NCBI GenBank assembly: GCA_963082975.1
Contig: OY720344.1
Coordinates: 1,116,001 to 1,180,000 of the forward strand
Source of the DNA: Labia minor
Lineage: Eukaryota; Arthropoda; Insecta; Dermaptera; Spongiphoridae
DNA length: 64,000 bases
Reading direction: 5' to 3'
Shown in pieces: positions 21,502 to 33,261 of the stretch. The notes below the pieces were generated by a model. It was given only the letters and a program-made list of their open reading frames with translations, had not been told where the DNA came from and ran no database searches. Made by a program: the position numbers and the translations under genes. The stretch's first letter is position 1, and each line of letters starts with the position of its first letter.

Positions 21502-22116
21502 ACCGACCGACGATAGTAAGGGAGGTATTGTTTTCACACCAAATTTCACATGTGGAGATTTTTACATATCTCCACGAATCATGCATTTTCTAAACAGAAA
21601 AAAGTATTTTTAGCATGATGTCTGTCCGTCCGTCCGTCCGTATAGATGTGTACAGCCTGAACGGCTCAACCGATTTTGATGAAATTTGGTATATTTACTT
21701 AATGCATCACTGGGATGAATGGATCAACTTTTGGTGCAAATCCGGAAACCGGAAGTGGTAGTATTAGCGATCGACGATAGGAAGGGAAGGGTTATTTTCA
21801 CACCAAATTTCACATGAGGAGATTTTTTTATATATTACCACGAATCATACAATTTGTATTGGTTTTATCCTCGGGAAAATCATATTTATTAGTTTTTTCT
21901 TGATTTAAAATTATATGACGTCATCCAGGCATTCATGACGTCACAGCCTGTTCTTACATATATATTATAAATAAAATAAAATTAAAAATATGTATGTTCT
22001 ATGCCTATCTGTTTTTTATTACATTAATAGATATATTAAAATTATTTGAAATTGTTTCTGTAGCTGGAAATTAATTTATTTCAAACTGTCGGTCGGTTCA
22101 GACCTGGCCACAGGTC
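21502..22116 (+). mobile_element. HINE-B copy 2
   Basis: Starts ACCGACCGACGATAG, has a TCCG tandem tract (21622-21640), paired TGACGTCA motifs and ends GTCGGTCGGTTCAGACCTGG with the CAGGTC hairpin arm. Very similar to the copies at 15281 and 40257. Confidence 0.78.
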
Positions 22117-22132
22117 AACTTATTTATTTCTA

Positions 22133-22228
22133 CTTTGGTTACAACCAAATGAACCAAATATAAACCCTTGAATATCTTTTTTCTTGAACTGGAACATGAC
22201 AATTGTATTATCTTTTGCCAATGGTCAG
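22133..22228. repeat. 96-base direct repeat, first copy
   Basis: Near-identical to 22799-22894, from CTTTGGTTACAACCAAATG to GCCAATGGTCAG; a shorter trace is at 23093-23110. The sequence starts with a small palindrome (TTGGTT...AACCAA). Origin unknown. Confidence 0.7.
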
Positions 22229-22644
22229 GGGTCTTCTTTTATTAGTGTCTCTCCTTTTTAAGTAAATAAGAGAGCTTGGAAAAAGTCGTTTCTGTTGGTT
22301 TGACCTTTTTTCATTCTTCTTCCAGTAAACAAAATTGAATTGATAATGAAAAAGAAAACAAGAAAAAAAAAATAAATAGTTTTATAAATTTTTCAAATAC
22401 CTGAATATTTTGCTTCTTGAAACATTATTTTAAGATAATATATAAATATTATAATTTAATATAATATAATATAATATACGATATAAATATACTCTATAAA
22501 TCTATATATATGACGTTAGTAACTTGCCCATCCCTGAATATAATAAATTAAATAAATTATCATATATCATATTATATACTCGTATTATAGGATTAAATGA
22601 AAAATTCAAACCATATGTTTTCCATATTGATTTTTTGTCAGTTT

Positions 22645-22894
22645 ATAATAATTTATAATAACATATAATAATAATTAAAAATATTAAGATCAGTTAAAAT
22701 AAGATTTTTTAGAACTTAACAAAATATATATTTATGTTAAATTCATGATTTCCTTTTTTCTAAATACACTTTAAAATCTCAACAAATTCTCATTCCAACT
22801 TTGGTTACAACCAAATGAACCAAATATAAACCCTTGAATATCTTTTTTCTAGAACTGGAACATGACAATTGTATTATCTTTTGCCAATGGTCAG
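22645..22894. repeat. Composite of two dispersed direct repeats
   Basis: 22645-22790 matches 15138-15280, and 22799-22894 matches 22133-22228. The two flank HINE-B at those other sites, so this junction resembles an uninterrupted or rearranged version of the same repeat. Confidence 0.5.
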
Positions 22895-23261
22895 TCGTGA
22901 AAAGAAAAATGACTAATTATATGTAGAATAAAAATAAATATAATTTTTTTTTTAATTATTTTATTAAAACAAAATATTTTATATTGATGTCATATAATAT
23001 CTTAATTAATATAAAAATATATAAATCTCTTGTAAATTAATATAATGTAATAAAAGTTAATATAATAATGAAATAATTGACATCTGTATTATCTTTTGAC
23101 AATGGTCAGTAAATTTAAGTTAAAAAAAATTGTACAAATATACACAGTTTATTTAATAGAATATTATAATGTTACAACTTATTTTCTTATTTGTAATGTA
23201 ATAAAGAAATAAATACATAATTCATCCATACAGGCAAGGATGCTAACATATCTAATAATAA

Positions 23262-23342
23262 GTTGACTTGTGTTGACCAGGTCCGAACCGACCGACGGTT
23301 TGAAGTAAATTAATTTCCAGCTACAGAAACAATTTCAAATAA
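23262..23342 (-). mobile_element. HINE-B 3' fragment
   Basis: Reverse complement of the HINE-B 3' end: hairpin arms, CCGAACCGACCGAC, then CCAGCTACAGAAACAATTTC. Truncated after about 80 bases. Confidence 0.7.
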
Positions 23343-23396
23343 TAAAAATGACAAAAATAAACTATGCAAAAATAATAACAAAAATACAACAATTTT

Positions 23397-23520
23397 TACT
23401 ATCTCGCCAGAGATAGTATTGCGATCACGAAAATTTTCGATGTTGAGATTTTGATGTTTTTATACGTTTTGAAGGTTCCTGAATCATTTTCATTAAGGTT
23501 GAGAAAAATGTCTGTCTGTC

Positions 23521-23584
<64 letters not shown>

Positions 23585-23925
23585 GACAAGATTACGCAAA
23601 AACGGTTTGAGCTAGAATGATGCAATTTGGTACATGAGCATTATTCAAAATTCATAGTTTTCTATCAACTTTTGAGAAATGTAGCTCAACCGGAAGAGGG
23701 TCATTACCTACAACGTTTTGTTTTTTTTTCCTCTAAAGTGACCGTAAAAATAAAGATATAGGTTTGATAATTTTTCACATGATTAATAATTGTATAAAAC
23801 TGCTATATATAGAATTTCAGCTTGATTGAATCGCTGAAAGTACCAGAATTAATTTTTTAACACTGCAAATCTCACGCGCCAACACGTGACGTGGTGCCAT
23901 CATCGCTGGTTTAATAAATATTATT
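23397..23925 (+). mobile_element. HINE-A copy 4, 3'-truncated
   Basis: Begins TACTATCTCGCCAGAG, carries (TCTG)n then (TG)n at 23512-23577 and ACAAGATTACGCAAAAACGG. The 3' hairpin is missing; it stops near ATTATTTATTAATT. Confidence 0.78.
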
Positions 23926-23974
23926 TATTAATTAACAAACAATTTTTACTCGTATAATAAGATTAGATTAATTT

Positions 23975-24130
23975 AAATTAATTGATTTATTTGTTTTTTA
24001 TAATGAAGTTCTTTTATTAATTTTTCTATAGACCATAGTTATTTTCCTCCCTTAGAATAAACTTATCTAACTTCGTAACGCTAGCGAATTTGAAAATTAT
24101 TAGTCGCAGCAGGAAGATTATTGACAAAAA
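23975..24130. repeat. Unclassified interspersed repeat, copy 2 (partial)
   Basis: Matches part of 7180-7320, sharing TAGTTATTTTCCTCCCTTA and AAAATTATTAGTCGCA. Confidence 0.55.
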
Positions 24131-24224
24131 GATTATCTTATAAAATATGTTAAATTTCTAATTTATAAGAGAAATTCGACAAATTTTTCTGGAAACCTCG
24201 ACAGTTCCAAAACACCACCTTCAG

Positions 24225-24760
24225 TTTATTTCCACATCCCTCTCTTTGCGATGAGCATGAATTATCAATGGGTTTTCGTCTCAATGGCCATGGAAAGGTT
24301 GGATTATCATTCCTGAAGGCAAGGCATCATGAGAATTAAGTTGTTCATAGCTTTCAGCATCGACTGTCACATAGTAGGATGCATACGTATCCTAATTTGT
24401 CATTAATTGAGTACACGTGCTCATATTTATGCCATTTTCATGATTAAGAAATTTTTCCAAGTCTTCCTTGGTAGTTTCAGGCGCCAATCTTGAGACAAAA
24501 AAAAAATTTCATTGGTTTCCTTGTGGATGCTTTGAGAGATGAGATTTTTGAACCTTCCATGGCCGGAGATTTTTTCCGGGTGAAATTTCCAACTCCGGGG
24601 CATCTTTCTTTTAATGGCCAAAGCAATATCATCCTCCTCATCCTCGCTTGTACTCTTAATTTGAGTCACCTCACGGTTTTTCTGATCCAGACATCCCGAT
24701 GGTGTTGACGCCGAGGGGATAGGCAACACTTGCGTTCGGAGCCTTTATTTACTTTATAAA
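24225..24760 (-). pseudogene. Probable LINE ORF1 (Gag-like) remnant
   Basis: The minus frame 24729-24427 (100 codons) reads SEDEEDDIALAIKRKMPRSW and then a lysine-rich part. Beyond a frame change it reads DTYASYYVTVDAESYEQLN and PSGMIIQPFHGH, which resembles the RNA-binding part of LINE ORF1 proteins. Frameshifts and stops show decay. No reverse transcriptase is adjacent. Assignment rests on pattern memory only. Confidence 0.35.
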
Positions 24761-24942
24761 CCATGATTGTTGATGTTTGATTTGACAGCAGAGATCAGTC
24801 ATTTGCAATCCATGTTTTCACCAATTCATTAGTCAGCCAATTGTTTCTGAAGAAAAAAAATTTGAATTGGCGCTAGCAGCGCGATCTATGAGCTCTAAAA
24901 AGTAAATAAAAAACCAAAAAAAAAAAAAACTGATTCTGGACA

Positions 24943-26678
24943 CAGTGGCGCAACCAGGGGGGGGTTTTGGGGGTTAAAACCCCCCCCCCCAGGAGAGAAA
25001 AATATAATTGCTGTATATTCAGTGGCGCAACCAGGGGGGGGGTTTTGGGGGTTAAAACCCCCAGGAGAGAAAAAAAAATAATTGCTGTATATTATGTTTT
25101 CAAATAGAAAAGAAAAAAAATTCTTAAAATATAACTTAATGTATAATAAAAAAGTTTTTTTTTATTAATACATGTGGAAATTGATACCGAGGTCAAGGGA
25201 TGTTTCGAGCTCCTCACTCCACTTCCTTATCCCTGGTTGTAAAATTTAACAGAGGGATAGCGGAAACGCAGGCCCTCACCCCCACAGGGCCTTTGGTGAC
25301 GACCAGGAGAAAGTCTCCCCCCTTCTCCACCACAACGGGTAGGGCATTTGTAAATAAACCATTTTATAGATATTCGCAAACAAGAAGTTGCTCTATCGAG
25401 AACATTTACCCTAGACACCAATTCAACCCCTTCCACATTGCTACATACATTAATTGCTAATTTCATAAAGATTATGAAGCGAAGACTAATTTCAGATTTT
25501 TTTCAAAATAAGAAAAACAAGAAAGGTAAGATTTAAAATTTTTTTTTAAATTAGTGAATTAATTCTTAAATACTTTTCCATTTAAGAATTAGATAGTGAA
25601 GCTGGACCTTCAGAAACAACAGATTGTGTTAATAGCAATAGCGAAGAAGACAATAAAGAAATAGTTGATTTCACAACTGAAAAGGTTAATTTTTTTTATT
25701 TGTTTATATATATTAACCCATTTGTAGAGCCAGCGTTCCCAAATGGGAACATTTATTTTTATACACCAAAAACCCTTTCAAAAATATTTTTTTCTATATT
25801 TATCTACATGATATCTGGTCACCAATGGGTTAAAATCGAATTTCATTTTTTCACGTAGCCAGGGAAGAGGCAGGGGGGGGATTCGGGAGCTTCAGTTCCC
25901 ACACATAAAATCTATTTTTTTCTAAATTTTCTTAAGTTTAATTTTTTCAAATTATCCTACCACTACGGGCGGACGAAAAGCTTTCGACATCTTAAAGTAG
26001 TTTATTATAAATAACTCCTTTATTATTAAGTTTAGGTAAAAATGAATATAATGAAACTTTTAGTAAATGCGATTTCCTATAAATTTAATACGATAGTATG
26101 ATAATTCTCATAAAAATCGGAATTTATAAAGAAATTCAATAAAATGTGTTTTGACACCTCTTTAAACTAGCATTACTTATGGTCCCATCTTGTCCAAAAA
26201 CAATCCAATCCCCGCCCATCATTCCAAAAAAAACATCTAAATATCAAATCCCAAGATAATATCTCATTTCGTTTAGACTTAATTTTGGTAACGAACGGCC
26301 GGCCGAATCAAAATTTTTTTTTGCAAGTTTGGATTCAGAACCGTCTGAAAAGTGGAAATCTCGAAGAATCTCGGAGCAAAAATTTTCCGATCATCGTAAA
26401 AGCTATCCTTATTTCATGAGGAAAGCTAAAATGGTTTACTTATAGCTGGAAAAAAAAATTTTCTTTCTAAAACTGTGAATACGAGTAAATAAAATACAAA
26501 ATTTGCCAGATTTTGTAAAATCAGTGTTTCATTTACAAAACTTTTTTAAATATTTAATATAAAAAAAAAAATCTTAATGAAAATTTGTCTTTGAGTGAGC
26601 CCGGGGGGGGGGGGGGGCATAGGAAGGTGGAGCGGCTAGTCAAAACCCCCCCAGGAGCAAATTCTGGTTGCGCCACTG
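24943..26678 (+). mobile_element. hAT derivative retaining 5' transposase exons
   Basis: Starts CAGTGGCGCAACCAGG and ends CTGGTTGCGCCACTG, with an exact 8-bp target duplication TCTGGACA (24935-24942, 26679-26686). The left terminal 77 bases are duplicated in tandem (24943-25019 and 25020-25093), so there are two left ends. Inside are two short exons of a transposase N-terminus, but the catalytic part is absent: an internally deleted, non-autonomous copy. Confidence 0.92.
25474..25684 (+). pseudogene. hAT transposase N-terminal exons (truncated gene)
   Basis: Exon 25474-25525 starts ATG and reads MKRRLISDFFQNKKNKK, then GTAAG. Exon 25587-25684, after TTTAAG, continues in phase with LDSEAGPSETTDC and ends before GTTAAT. 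A short basic SDFF start followed by an acidic Ser/Glu stretch is typical of the leader of hAT/ZMYM-like transposases. The BED finger, dimerisation and catalytic regions are missing. Confidence 0.55.
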
Positions 26679-26686
26679 TCTGGACA

Positions 26687-28016
26687 TGGGAAGTAAACAT
26701 TGTACTTTTGTATTTATATACATTGTTTCTTTTAATTTGAAATAATAATGAAAAAGAAGAATAAAAATATTCTTTCGTTACAGGTGAAAATTTCAATAAA
26801 TTCAAATACATTTTTGTAGTGAAAGGTCTCTTTCAAAGAAGAATTATTATTAATTATTTAATAAACTATTAGCTTATACACAAATAATTGGAATACAATG
26901 TTACAATGAATTTGAATTAATAAAAGGAATAAAAAACGAAATTACTTGTATCACATTATTTTTATCTACTGCAACATTTACTAGAAAGAGAGAGAGAGAG
27001 TAAATAAATAGAATAAAAATGAATATACATAAAGAAAATAAAAATTTTGTAACTCAATCATTTTATTAATTTATATTTTATAATTCATCAATATTTTTTT
27101 CCTTCTTTCCTTCTCAATTTTTTTTTTTTTAATACAGTGGAATCCAAATGTATGCAGATATGTGCTTCAAAAGTGAAGTAAATATTAAAAATGATTGATT
27201 TCAATAAATTTTAATAATGTAATAAATGTTAATAAATGTTAATGATATCGATGATACATTTTAAAATAAATAAAATAAAATAAAAGATTAAAACTAAAAA
27301 TAAATTTTGACTAAATATAAATTATTTTAAATAAATGAATAGATTTCAAATTGAGAAAAAAACATATTCTAATAAAATATAATAATACATATATTCTTCT
27401 TTTAAACCTATCGTACGATATGATTATTTATTTTAAGGTTTTGTTTCGAATATTTTTCAATTTTTGGAAATCTTTTTCAATTAAATGGACGTCATCAACT
27501 ACCCTGACTAGAGCTGAGTATTGGAGAATATGAAACTGCTTGTGAAAATATATAATATAATTTATACTATATTTTTGAAAATTTCCTTTCCGGGTCTTCA
27601 TTTTTAAATCACCACCAACGCCAACACCGTTCCATAGATTTTAAACCTTGTATCCTACGTAATACAATGAAATTTTAACATATTTGTCTACATTTCAATT
27701 TCTCTCTTTTTTTTAAATATTATTATAAATAGGAATATGTTTTAATGATAAAATAAATAAATGATTAAGTTTTCATGTGATCCATTCGTGTTTGATAATA
27801 TATATTGGTATATTATCAAATTATAAACATATATTAGCTATTAGCTATTAGTTTATAATGTTATCATCCTATCATCCATCATGAATATTCAAATTAAGAC
27901 GAAATATTAATATTGTTAATGATGTTTATTTAACTCTCAACTTATTTTATTTTATTTTCATGTAATCATAATAATTTACTTACTAGTCATCAAAAGAAAA
28001 AAAAATGCTCATTTTT
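26687..28016. other. AT-rich sequence, no gene seen
   Basis: Includes a short (GA)n at 26984-27000 and short chance ORFs. No transposon ends recognised. Confidence 0.5.
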
Positions 28017-28134
28017 ACTATCTCGCCACCAGAGATAGTATTGCGATTACGAAAATTTTGATGTTTTTATACGTTTTGAAGGTTCCTGAATCATTTTCAC
28101 TAAGGTTGATAAAAATGTCTGTCTGTCTCTCTCT

Positions 28135-28169
<35 letters not shown>

Positions 28170-28390
28170 TGAATGTATGTAGACAAGATTACGCAAAAAC
28201 GGCAAATCTCACGCGCCAACACGTGACGTGGTGCCATCAACAAAGAGCCAAACATGTGCTGTTTTAATAAATATATTATTTATTAATTTTAATTTATAAT
28301 TTATAATTAATTAAATTTAATTTAAATATAATATATTATGTTATTTATAATCCAATTCAAATTGCGAGATAGTCGAGTGGAGACACTCCA
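28017..28390 (+). mobile_element. HINE-A copy 5, both ends present, internal deletion
   Basis: Both ends are present: ACTATCTCGCCACCAGAG at the start, TTGCGAGATAGT and the TGGAG-ACA-CTCCA hairpin at the end. The (TG)n tract is at 28138-28165. Compared with 23397-23925, about 240 bases after ACGCAAAAACGG are missing. The best copy for defining the termini. Confidence 0.82.
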
Positions 28391-29132
28391 GCAAATTTAT
28401 TTCATCATCGTCAACACCAAGAGGGTTTTCTTCTTTCATCCCTTTTCTTATATTATAATAAATAAATTTTTGGAATTATACATCTTATAAATAAAAATGT
28501 TGTGAGTTGACTATAATTTTTTTGTTTTTTATTGACAAGTCTACTATAAGTCTACTAGTACCGGGACCCCGAGCCTCGGCTCGGTACTTAAGTTAAAAAA
28601 AATGATTCATTATTATTGGATTTGGCTGGTAATATTAATACCTGGGACACCGAGCTCTCGCTCTACCCTTTAAAAAATATTGATACACAATTCTTTAATT
28701 ATTTATTACAATTATTAAATGTTACACATTTGCATCAATCTGATTAAAATGAATGAACTTGTGCTCCTCAATAATACATAAATATATAATATATAGGTAC
28801 ATATATTTTTTTTCTATAGTGTTTTTTTGAAAAACTGTTTAGCGCCCCAAGTGGTTATAAAACAAACTAAAGACAAAAAAACGTGCTTTGCAGCTTTTCG
28901 GAATTAAAAAAGCAAAATTGGCAGTCGTGGGACTGGCCGACAGAAGTGAAAACTTCTGCGTAAGAAATTTTAAAACAGACGAAATTCGCGCTATTTCACG
29001 AGAAAGATGAATTTCATATGCATGTATATATATATAACTTATATATTATTTTAAACATATATTTTAAACAAATTTGTAACTTATATTTATATATATATAA
29101 ATACACAACTTTGTTTAAAATATTGCAATACG

Positions 29133-29283
29133 AACTGTTTTATAATTCTTATCTCTAACATAAAATATATATTTATTATGTGAAGTTCATTTCGTATAAT
29201 TTTGATTATATATGTATATATGAAATGAACTTTACATAATAAATATATATTTTATGTTAGAGATAAGAATTATAAAACAGTTC
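29133..29283. repeat. Near-perfect 62-base inverted repeat
   Basis: The left arm, 29133-29194, starts AACTGTTTTATAATTC; the right arm, 29222-29283, is its reverse complement with about one mismatch and a roughly 27-base loop. Transcribed, it would form a long stable hairpin. It could be a small MITE, but no target duplication was identified. Confidence 0.85.
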
Positions 29284-29830
29284 TAATGACAATTCAAATT
29301 TCGCGCTCTGTTATAAGAAATTTGAAAGCAGACGTAATGTGCTAGCTTCATGGTGTTGGTCACGATCACGCGAGTTCTATACTTTTTCCCCATCCCGCAA
29401 AAGTGCTCAACGCCGCTAAAGAAGTTTTCACTTCAAAAATTATTTAATATTTGGAAATATATCTGACTTATAGAAAAAATGAATATTAATTAAAGAAAGA
29501 AATTGTTTTTAAAATATCCTGAATAATATGTAACAATTTTCAAGATAGAAATTTATTACAATATTACAATTATTAACTGTTGCATCATTGCATCAATCTG
29601 ATTAAAATGAATGGAACTTCGGGTACTCAATAATAGTAAATAAAATAATATTAATAAATATATTAAATAATATTTTATTGAAAAAATATTAAAAATTATA
29701 AAACTATCTAAAACTTAATTAATAAAAGAACAATGAATAAATAAATATAAAATAGTAATTTATTAAAAAGTAAACAATAGATAAAAAGAAAAAAAAATAA
29801 CAAAATCATTATTTTCATTTTTAAATAACG

Positions 29831-29910
29831 ATTCACCCGGCGAGTTTCGAACCGACGAAATCCACTCGTTAAAACATCACTAACGGTTAGAGTTTAACCT
29901 CTGGACTATA
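29831..29910 (-). repeat. tRNA-Ser-like cassette in family C
   Basis: On the minus strand, box A-like ATAGTCCAGAGG (29898-29909) and box B GGTTCGAAACT (29843-29853) are 45 bases apart with a CGTTA...TAACG anticodon-like stem between them. The spacing suits a tRNA with a long variable arm, such as Ser. It occupies the same place in family C as the different tRNA-like cassette at 13640-13702. Confidence 0.45.
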
Positions 29911-30344
29911 TATATTTAGATAAAAAATTGTCATTTTTTTACTGTCTTAGCAGTATTTGATGTTTTTTATTTATTTTTTTTTTTTTGAGAGAGATTAATA
30001 AATATCTATATATATTTTATTAAAAATAAATATTTTTAATTTTATTTCGAAATTAAATAATAAATTTTAAAATATTTTAAATAAAAAAAAATATTAATAC
30101 AATTTCAGTTAAAAAATAAAAATGGATGCCAATTTTGACGTTTTCCATATATAATTTTCAATTAAGAAATTAATAATGAAGCTGTATGTTTCAAGAGATG
30201 TGATCAATAAAACTCAATTTTTCTTTATAAATACTATATCTAGTGTGAATTTGAAAAAAATCGTTAGAGCGGTTTTTGAGAACCAATATATATAGATAGA
30301 TAGATAGATATATACAATTTTAGCTAGCATAATAAGATAAGATA

Positions 30345-31297
30345 ATAGGAGGTGAACATTGTTATAACTCTAGTTAAGTCGGTATATAATACTAAATGTT
30401 ATATTTACTACCGTATAGGATTTAGTTATCTTAATGTGTGATACCGTAAATAATAATACTTTCACTATGCACCATTAATATAGAAAAATCGGTTTAGTGA
30501 AAATTAGAAAATGTTTGATGTATCGGTGATTTTTTTTCTTTTTATGTAAATAAATTGTCTAATTTAGTCACCAAAAAGATAAATATTTGTATACTTGATT
30601 ATAATAGTAATTTTTAATATAATTTGATGTTATCATGGATTAGTACCTTATAATAAATAATAAATAAAAATGGAAATTATAAAAAGATTCAATCCAAAGC
30701 AAGGAAGAAGAAATTTTATAAGTTTTATGAAATTTATAGACAAAGCATTTATTTTGAACTTCAGCTATTCTTTTAATTTCGATTCATTTGGAAAGTAAGA
30801 CATTATATTTGTATAGCACACCTTCTGAAAGAATCTTATCCTAAAAACAAGCAACTAAAGTTTGTTTTTTTTTTTTTTTTTTGTTTTAACATCATTCTTA
30901 CTTGTATTTATTTTATATTAAAAGTGAAGTATAACGGAAAATAAAATTTTGAAAAAAATGAGAGAATTTAGAAAAGAAATGAATGTGGTGTGTGTGGGGG
31001 GGAGGGGGGGTTTGTTGATATTAAAAACATCATAGGATTGTATCGAATGAGAAAACTTTTTTAAATATCTTGAGAATTTCTAATCTATTCCAGGTTTGTA
31101 TACAAGAAACAACGAAAACAACAAAAAACAATTTGAATCCATATTTTAGAATTGTAGAAGAAGAGATTTTAATGGTGAGTAAATGATATGGCCTACGGTT
31201 TGGGAGAAAAAGAAATATTCATGTTAGCAAATACGGTGATGATTTGGTTGAAGACTAAATTAGACTAAACTAGTAATTATAACTAGTAAACTAGAAG

Positions 31298-31329
<32 letters not shown>

Positions 31330-31482
31330 TAAAAAAGTAGACAAGTGGTGTATGGTTGTCAGACATGACAAGAGAATACCAAAATCTCCCCGTCTAGGAA
31401 AATAAGTAAGTGTTGGTCTACAATAGGTACTTCAATGAATAAAAAAAATTTGAAGATGAAATAGAAAAAAATTAATTTACAT
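30345..31482. other. AT-rich spacer with (GAA)n
   Basis: No gene seen. Contains a T18 run (30865-30882), a G-rich patch (30996-31011) and a (GAA)n tract at 31293-31327. Confidence 0.5.
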
Positions 31483-31497
31483 TATTATATTACAAGA

Positions 31498-31766
31498 CAA
31501 GGCGCCATTAGGTGTGTGGGTAGCGAACCTGCCTCCCATTCACATGGTCCCGGGCCTGGCAAGGGAATTTCCCTAGCTAGGGTCTATGGGACGGAGTCAA
31601 CCCAGCCTCCGGGAACAACCTTGGGGAAAAGCTACTTGATAGCGCCTCCGGTCAAGAAAATCAAGGTAAAAGTGGAGAGGACCCGTTCTACGGATCATAG
31701 GACACCTCATTGATAGAACCAACTTGATAGGCGTTGTCCTTGTATAGGACGTACAAAAGTCAGAGG
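31498..31766 (+). mobile_element. tRNA-derived SINE with 15-bp target duplication
   Basis: A 269-base GC-rich unit whose head has a tRNA-like layout and box B-like GGTCCCGGGCC (31546-31556). It is flanked by exact copies of TATTATATTACAAGA at 31483-31497 and 31767-31781. The body (CTAGGGTCTATGGGACGGAG and onward) is of unknown origin and may be LINE-derived. A related scrap is at 13073-13115. Confidence 0.8.
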
Positions 31767-31931
31767 TATTATATTACAAGAATAGTAGCGGGCTCGGAAA
31801 CTACCAGCCCGTTCCGGACATCACCGTTCAAAATAAAATTAAAAAGCCCCAGCAATAGGCAGCGAATTAACAAATTAGTTAATTATAAGCGGCCACTCTC
31901 GGCTAACCAATTAAAAAATTTTTTAATCTCA

Positions 31932-33261
31932 ATGGCACCAAAAAATATAGAAAACTCTTCTCAAGAAGAACTTCTTAAAAAGAAAATGTGCTTTTGAAAA
32001 AAAAAATAACGGAATTGGAGGCCCTTATTAAAAACCTCCAGAATCAAATTATACCGACGGATTCACAAGAAATAGAAGATATCCAATCTACAGAATGGAC
32101 TACGGTCCGATCGAAAAGAAAATCCACTCAAGAAGAAGAAGATATAAAAAAAAAAAATAAAAACGGCAGGTCCTAATCCAGTGAACATAACTACAGCTCC
32201 AAAAGAAACACCTAAAAAATCGGCACCTTCCAGCACTTCAAGGGATTCATCAATAAAAACAGCATCGACCAGCATTATAACTCCAAGCCAATCAGAGAAA
32301 TCTGAAAAAATTCCACCATTAAACCTAAGGTATAGTGAGTGACATTTTAAAAATTATCCACCTTCTTCCAAATAAATATAATATCAAAGATTTTTATGTT
32401 AAAAAATATACGATTGATAGACATTCGATATTTGCTAAAAATTTAAATACTTACCAAAAAATTAAAGAAGCGCTATTAAAGGAAGGAATTCATTTCTTCA
32501 CCTTTACACCTAAATCTTTAAAAAATATATCTTTTTCACTAAAAGGATTAGAACCAGCCAGCGATTTGGACGAAATTCGGAATGAGTTAAAATCTCATTC
32601 TCATATTTCCTTCGAAAAAATAGAGAGATTTTCAACAAAAATCTCCCAACGTAAAGGATATATACTTCCTCACATTTTGGTTCAGATATCGGCCAGTTCC
32701 AATCCTGCAGACCTATTAAAGATCAAGCATTTAAATTATCAAAAAATTAATTGGGAGAAAGTGAAAAGAAACGAAAATGAGATAATTATCTGCCATAATT
32801 GTCAACAAATTGGCCATTTCGCCGTAAACTGTTTCTTACCACATAAATGTTGTAAATGCGAAAAAGCACATGGTCCGGGGGAATGCGAAATCCCAAAAGG
32901 GGAGAAAATAGACAACGTTTATTGTATAAGATGCAAAAAATTCGGGCACCCAGCTACTTTTGAGGGATGCGAAATCCTAATAAAGTACGCAGAAAAGGAA
33001 AAAGAAAGGAAAGATTTAGCTAAACAAATTAAAAAAGAAAAACTTGAAAAAATAAATAATTATATTAGGCCCAATACGCAATTTTCTGAATTATTTAAAA
33101 ATAATGAGAATAAAAATCAAAACAATAACAATAATAATAACGAGAATTTGAATAAATTTATGAGTGAAATTCAAACTATATTACAAAAAATGTGTAAGGA
33201 CATTGAATCAAACTCATTAAGTATTATTAATCTCACAAAAATGTATTCGCTTTCGCCATGA
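31932..33261 (+). pseudogene. LINE ORF1 (Gag-like), two or more frameshifts
   Basis: From ATG 31932 (MAPKNIENSSQEEL) the frame breaks near 31985 in an A run and again near 32160. Early residues form a Lys/Glu/Leu coiled-coil-like stretch (ITELEALIKNLQNQI). The intact part, 32335-33261, carries CHNCQQIGHFAVNC, CCKCEKAHGPGEC and CIRCKKFGHPATFEGC, three zinc knuckles of the Jockey/I ORF1 type, followed by a Lys/Glu-rich and Asn-rich tail. The protein would bind template RNA. ORF1 ends in ATGA (33258-33261), overlapping the ORF2 start. Confidence 0.75.

Larger units (their letters stand above)
28557..30344 (-). mobile_element. Family C long copy 2
   Basis: Reverse orientation: the GC hairpin end at 28557 (AGTACCGGGACCCCGAGCC) and the ATCTTATC end at 30344. 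About 29460-30000 matches the interior of the long copy at 13201-14909. 28800-29460 is private and holds a long palindrome and a GAAGT...ACTTC hairpin. Confidence 0.65.

Noticed and set aside
25200..25466. Overlapping 80-codon ORFs on both strands
   Set aside because: Inside the 5' region of the hAT derivative, upstream of its spliced transposase start; no domain on either strand.
31288..31330. CRISPR-like or satellite array
   Set aside because: It is a simple (GAA)n microsatellite without spacers.
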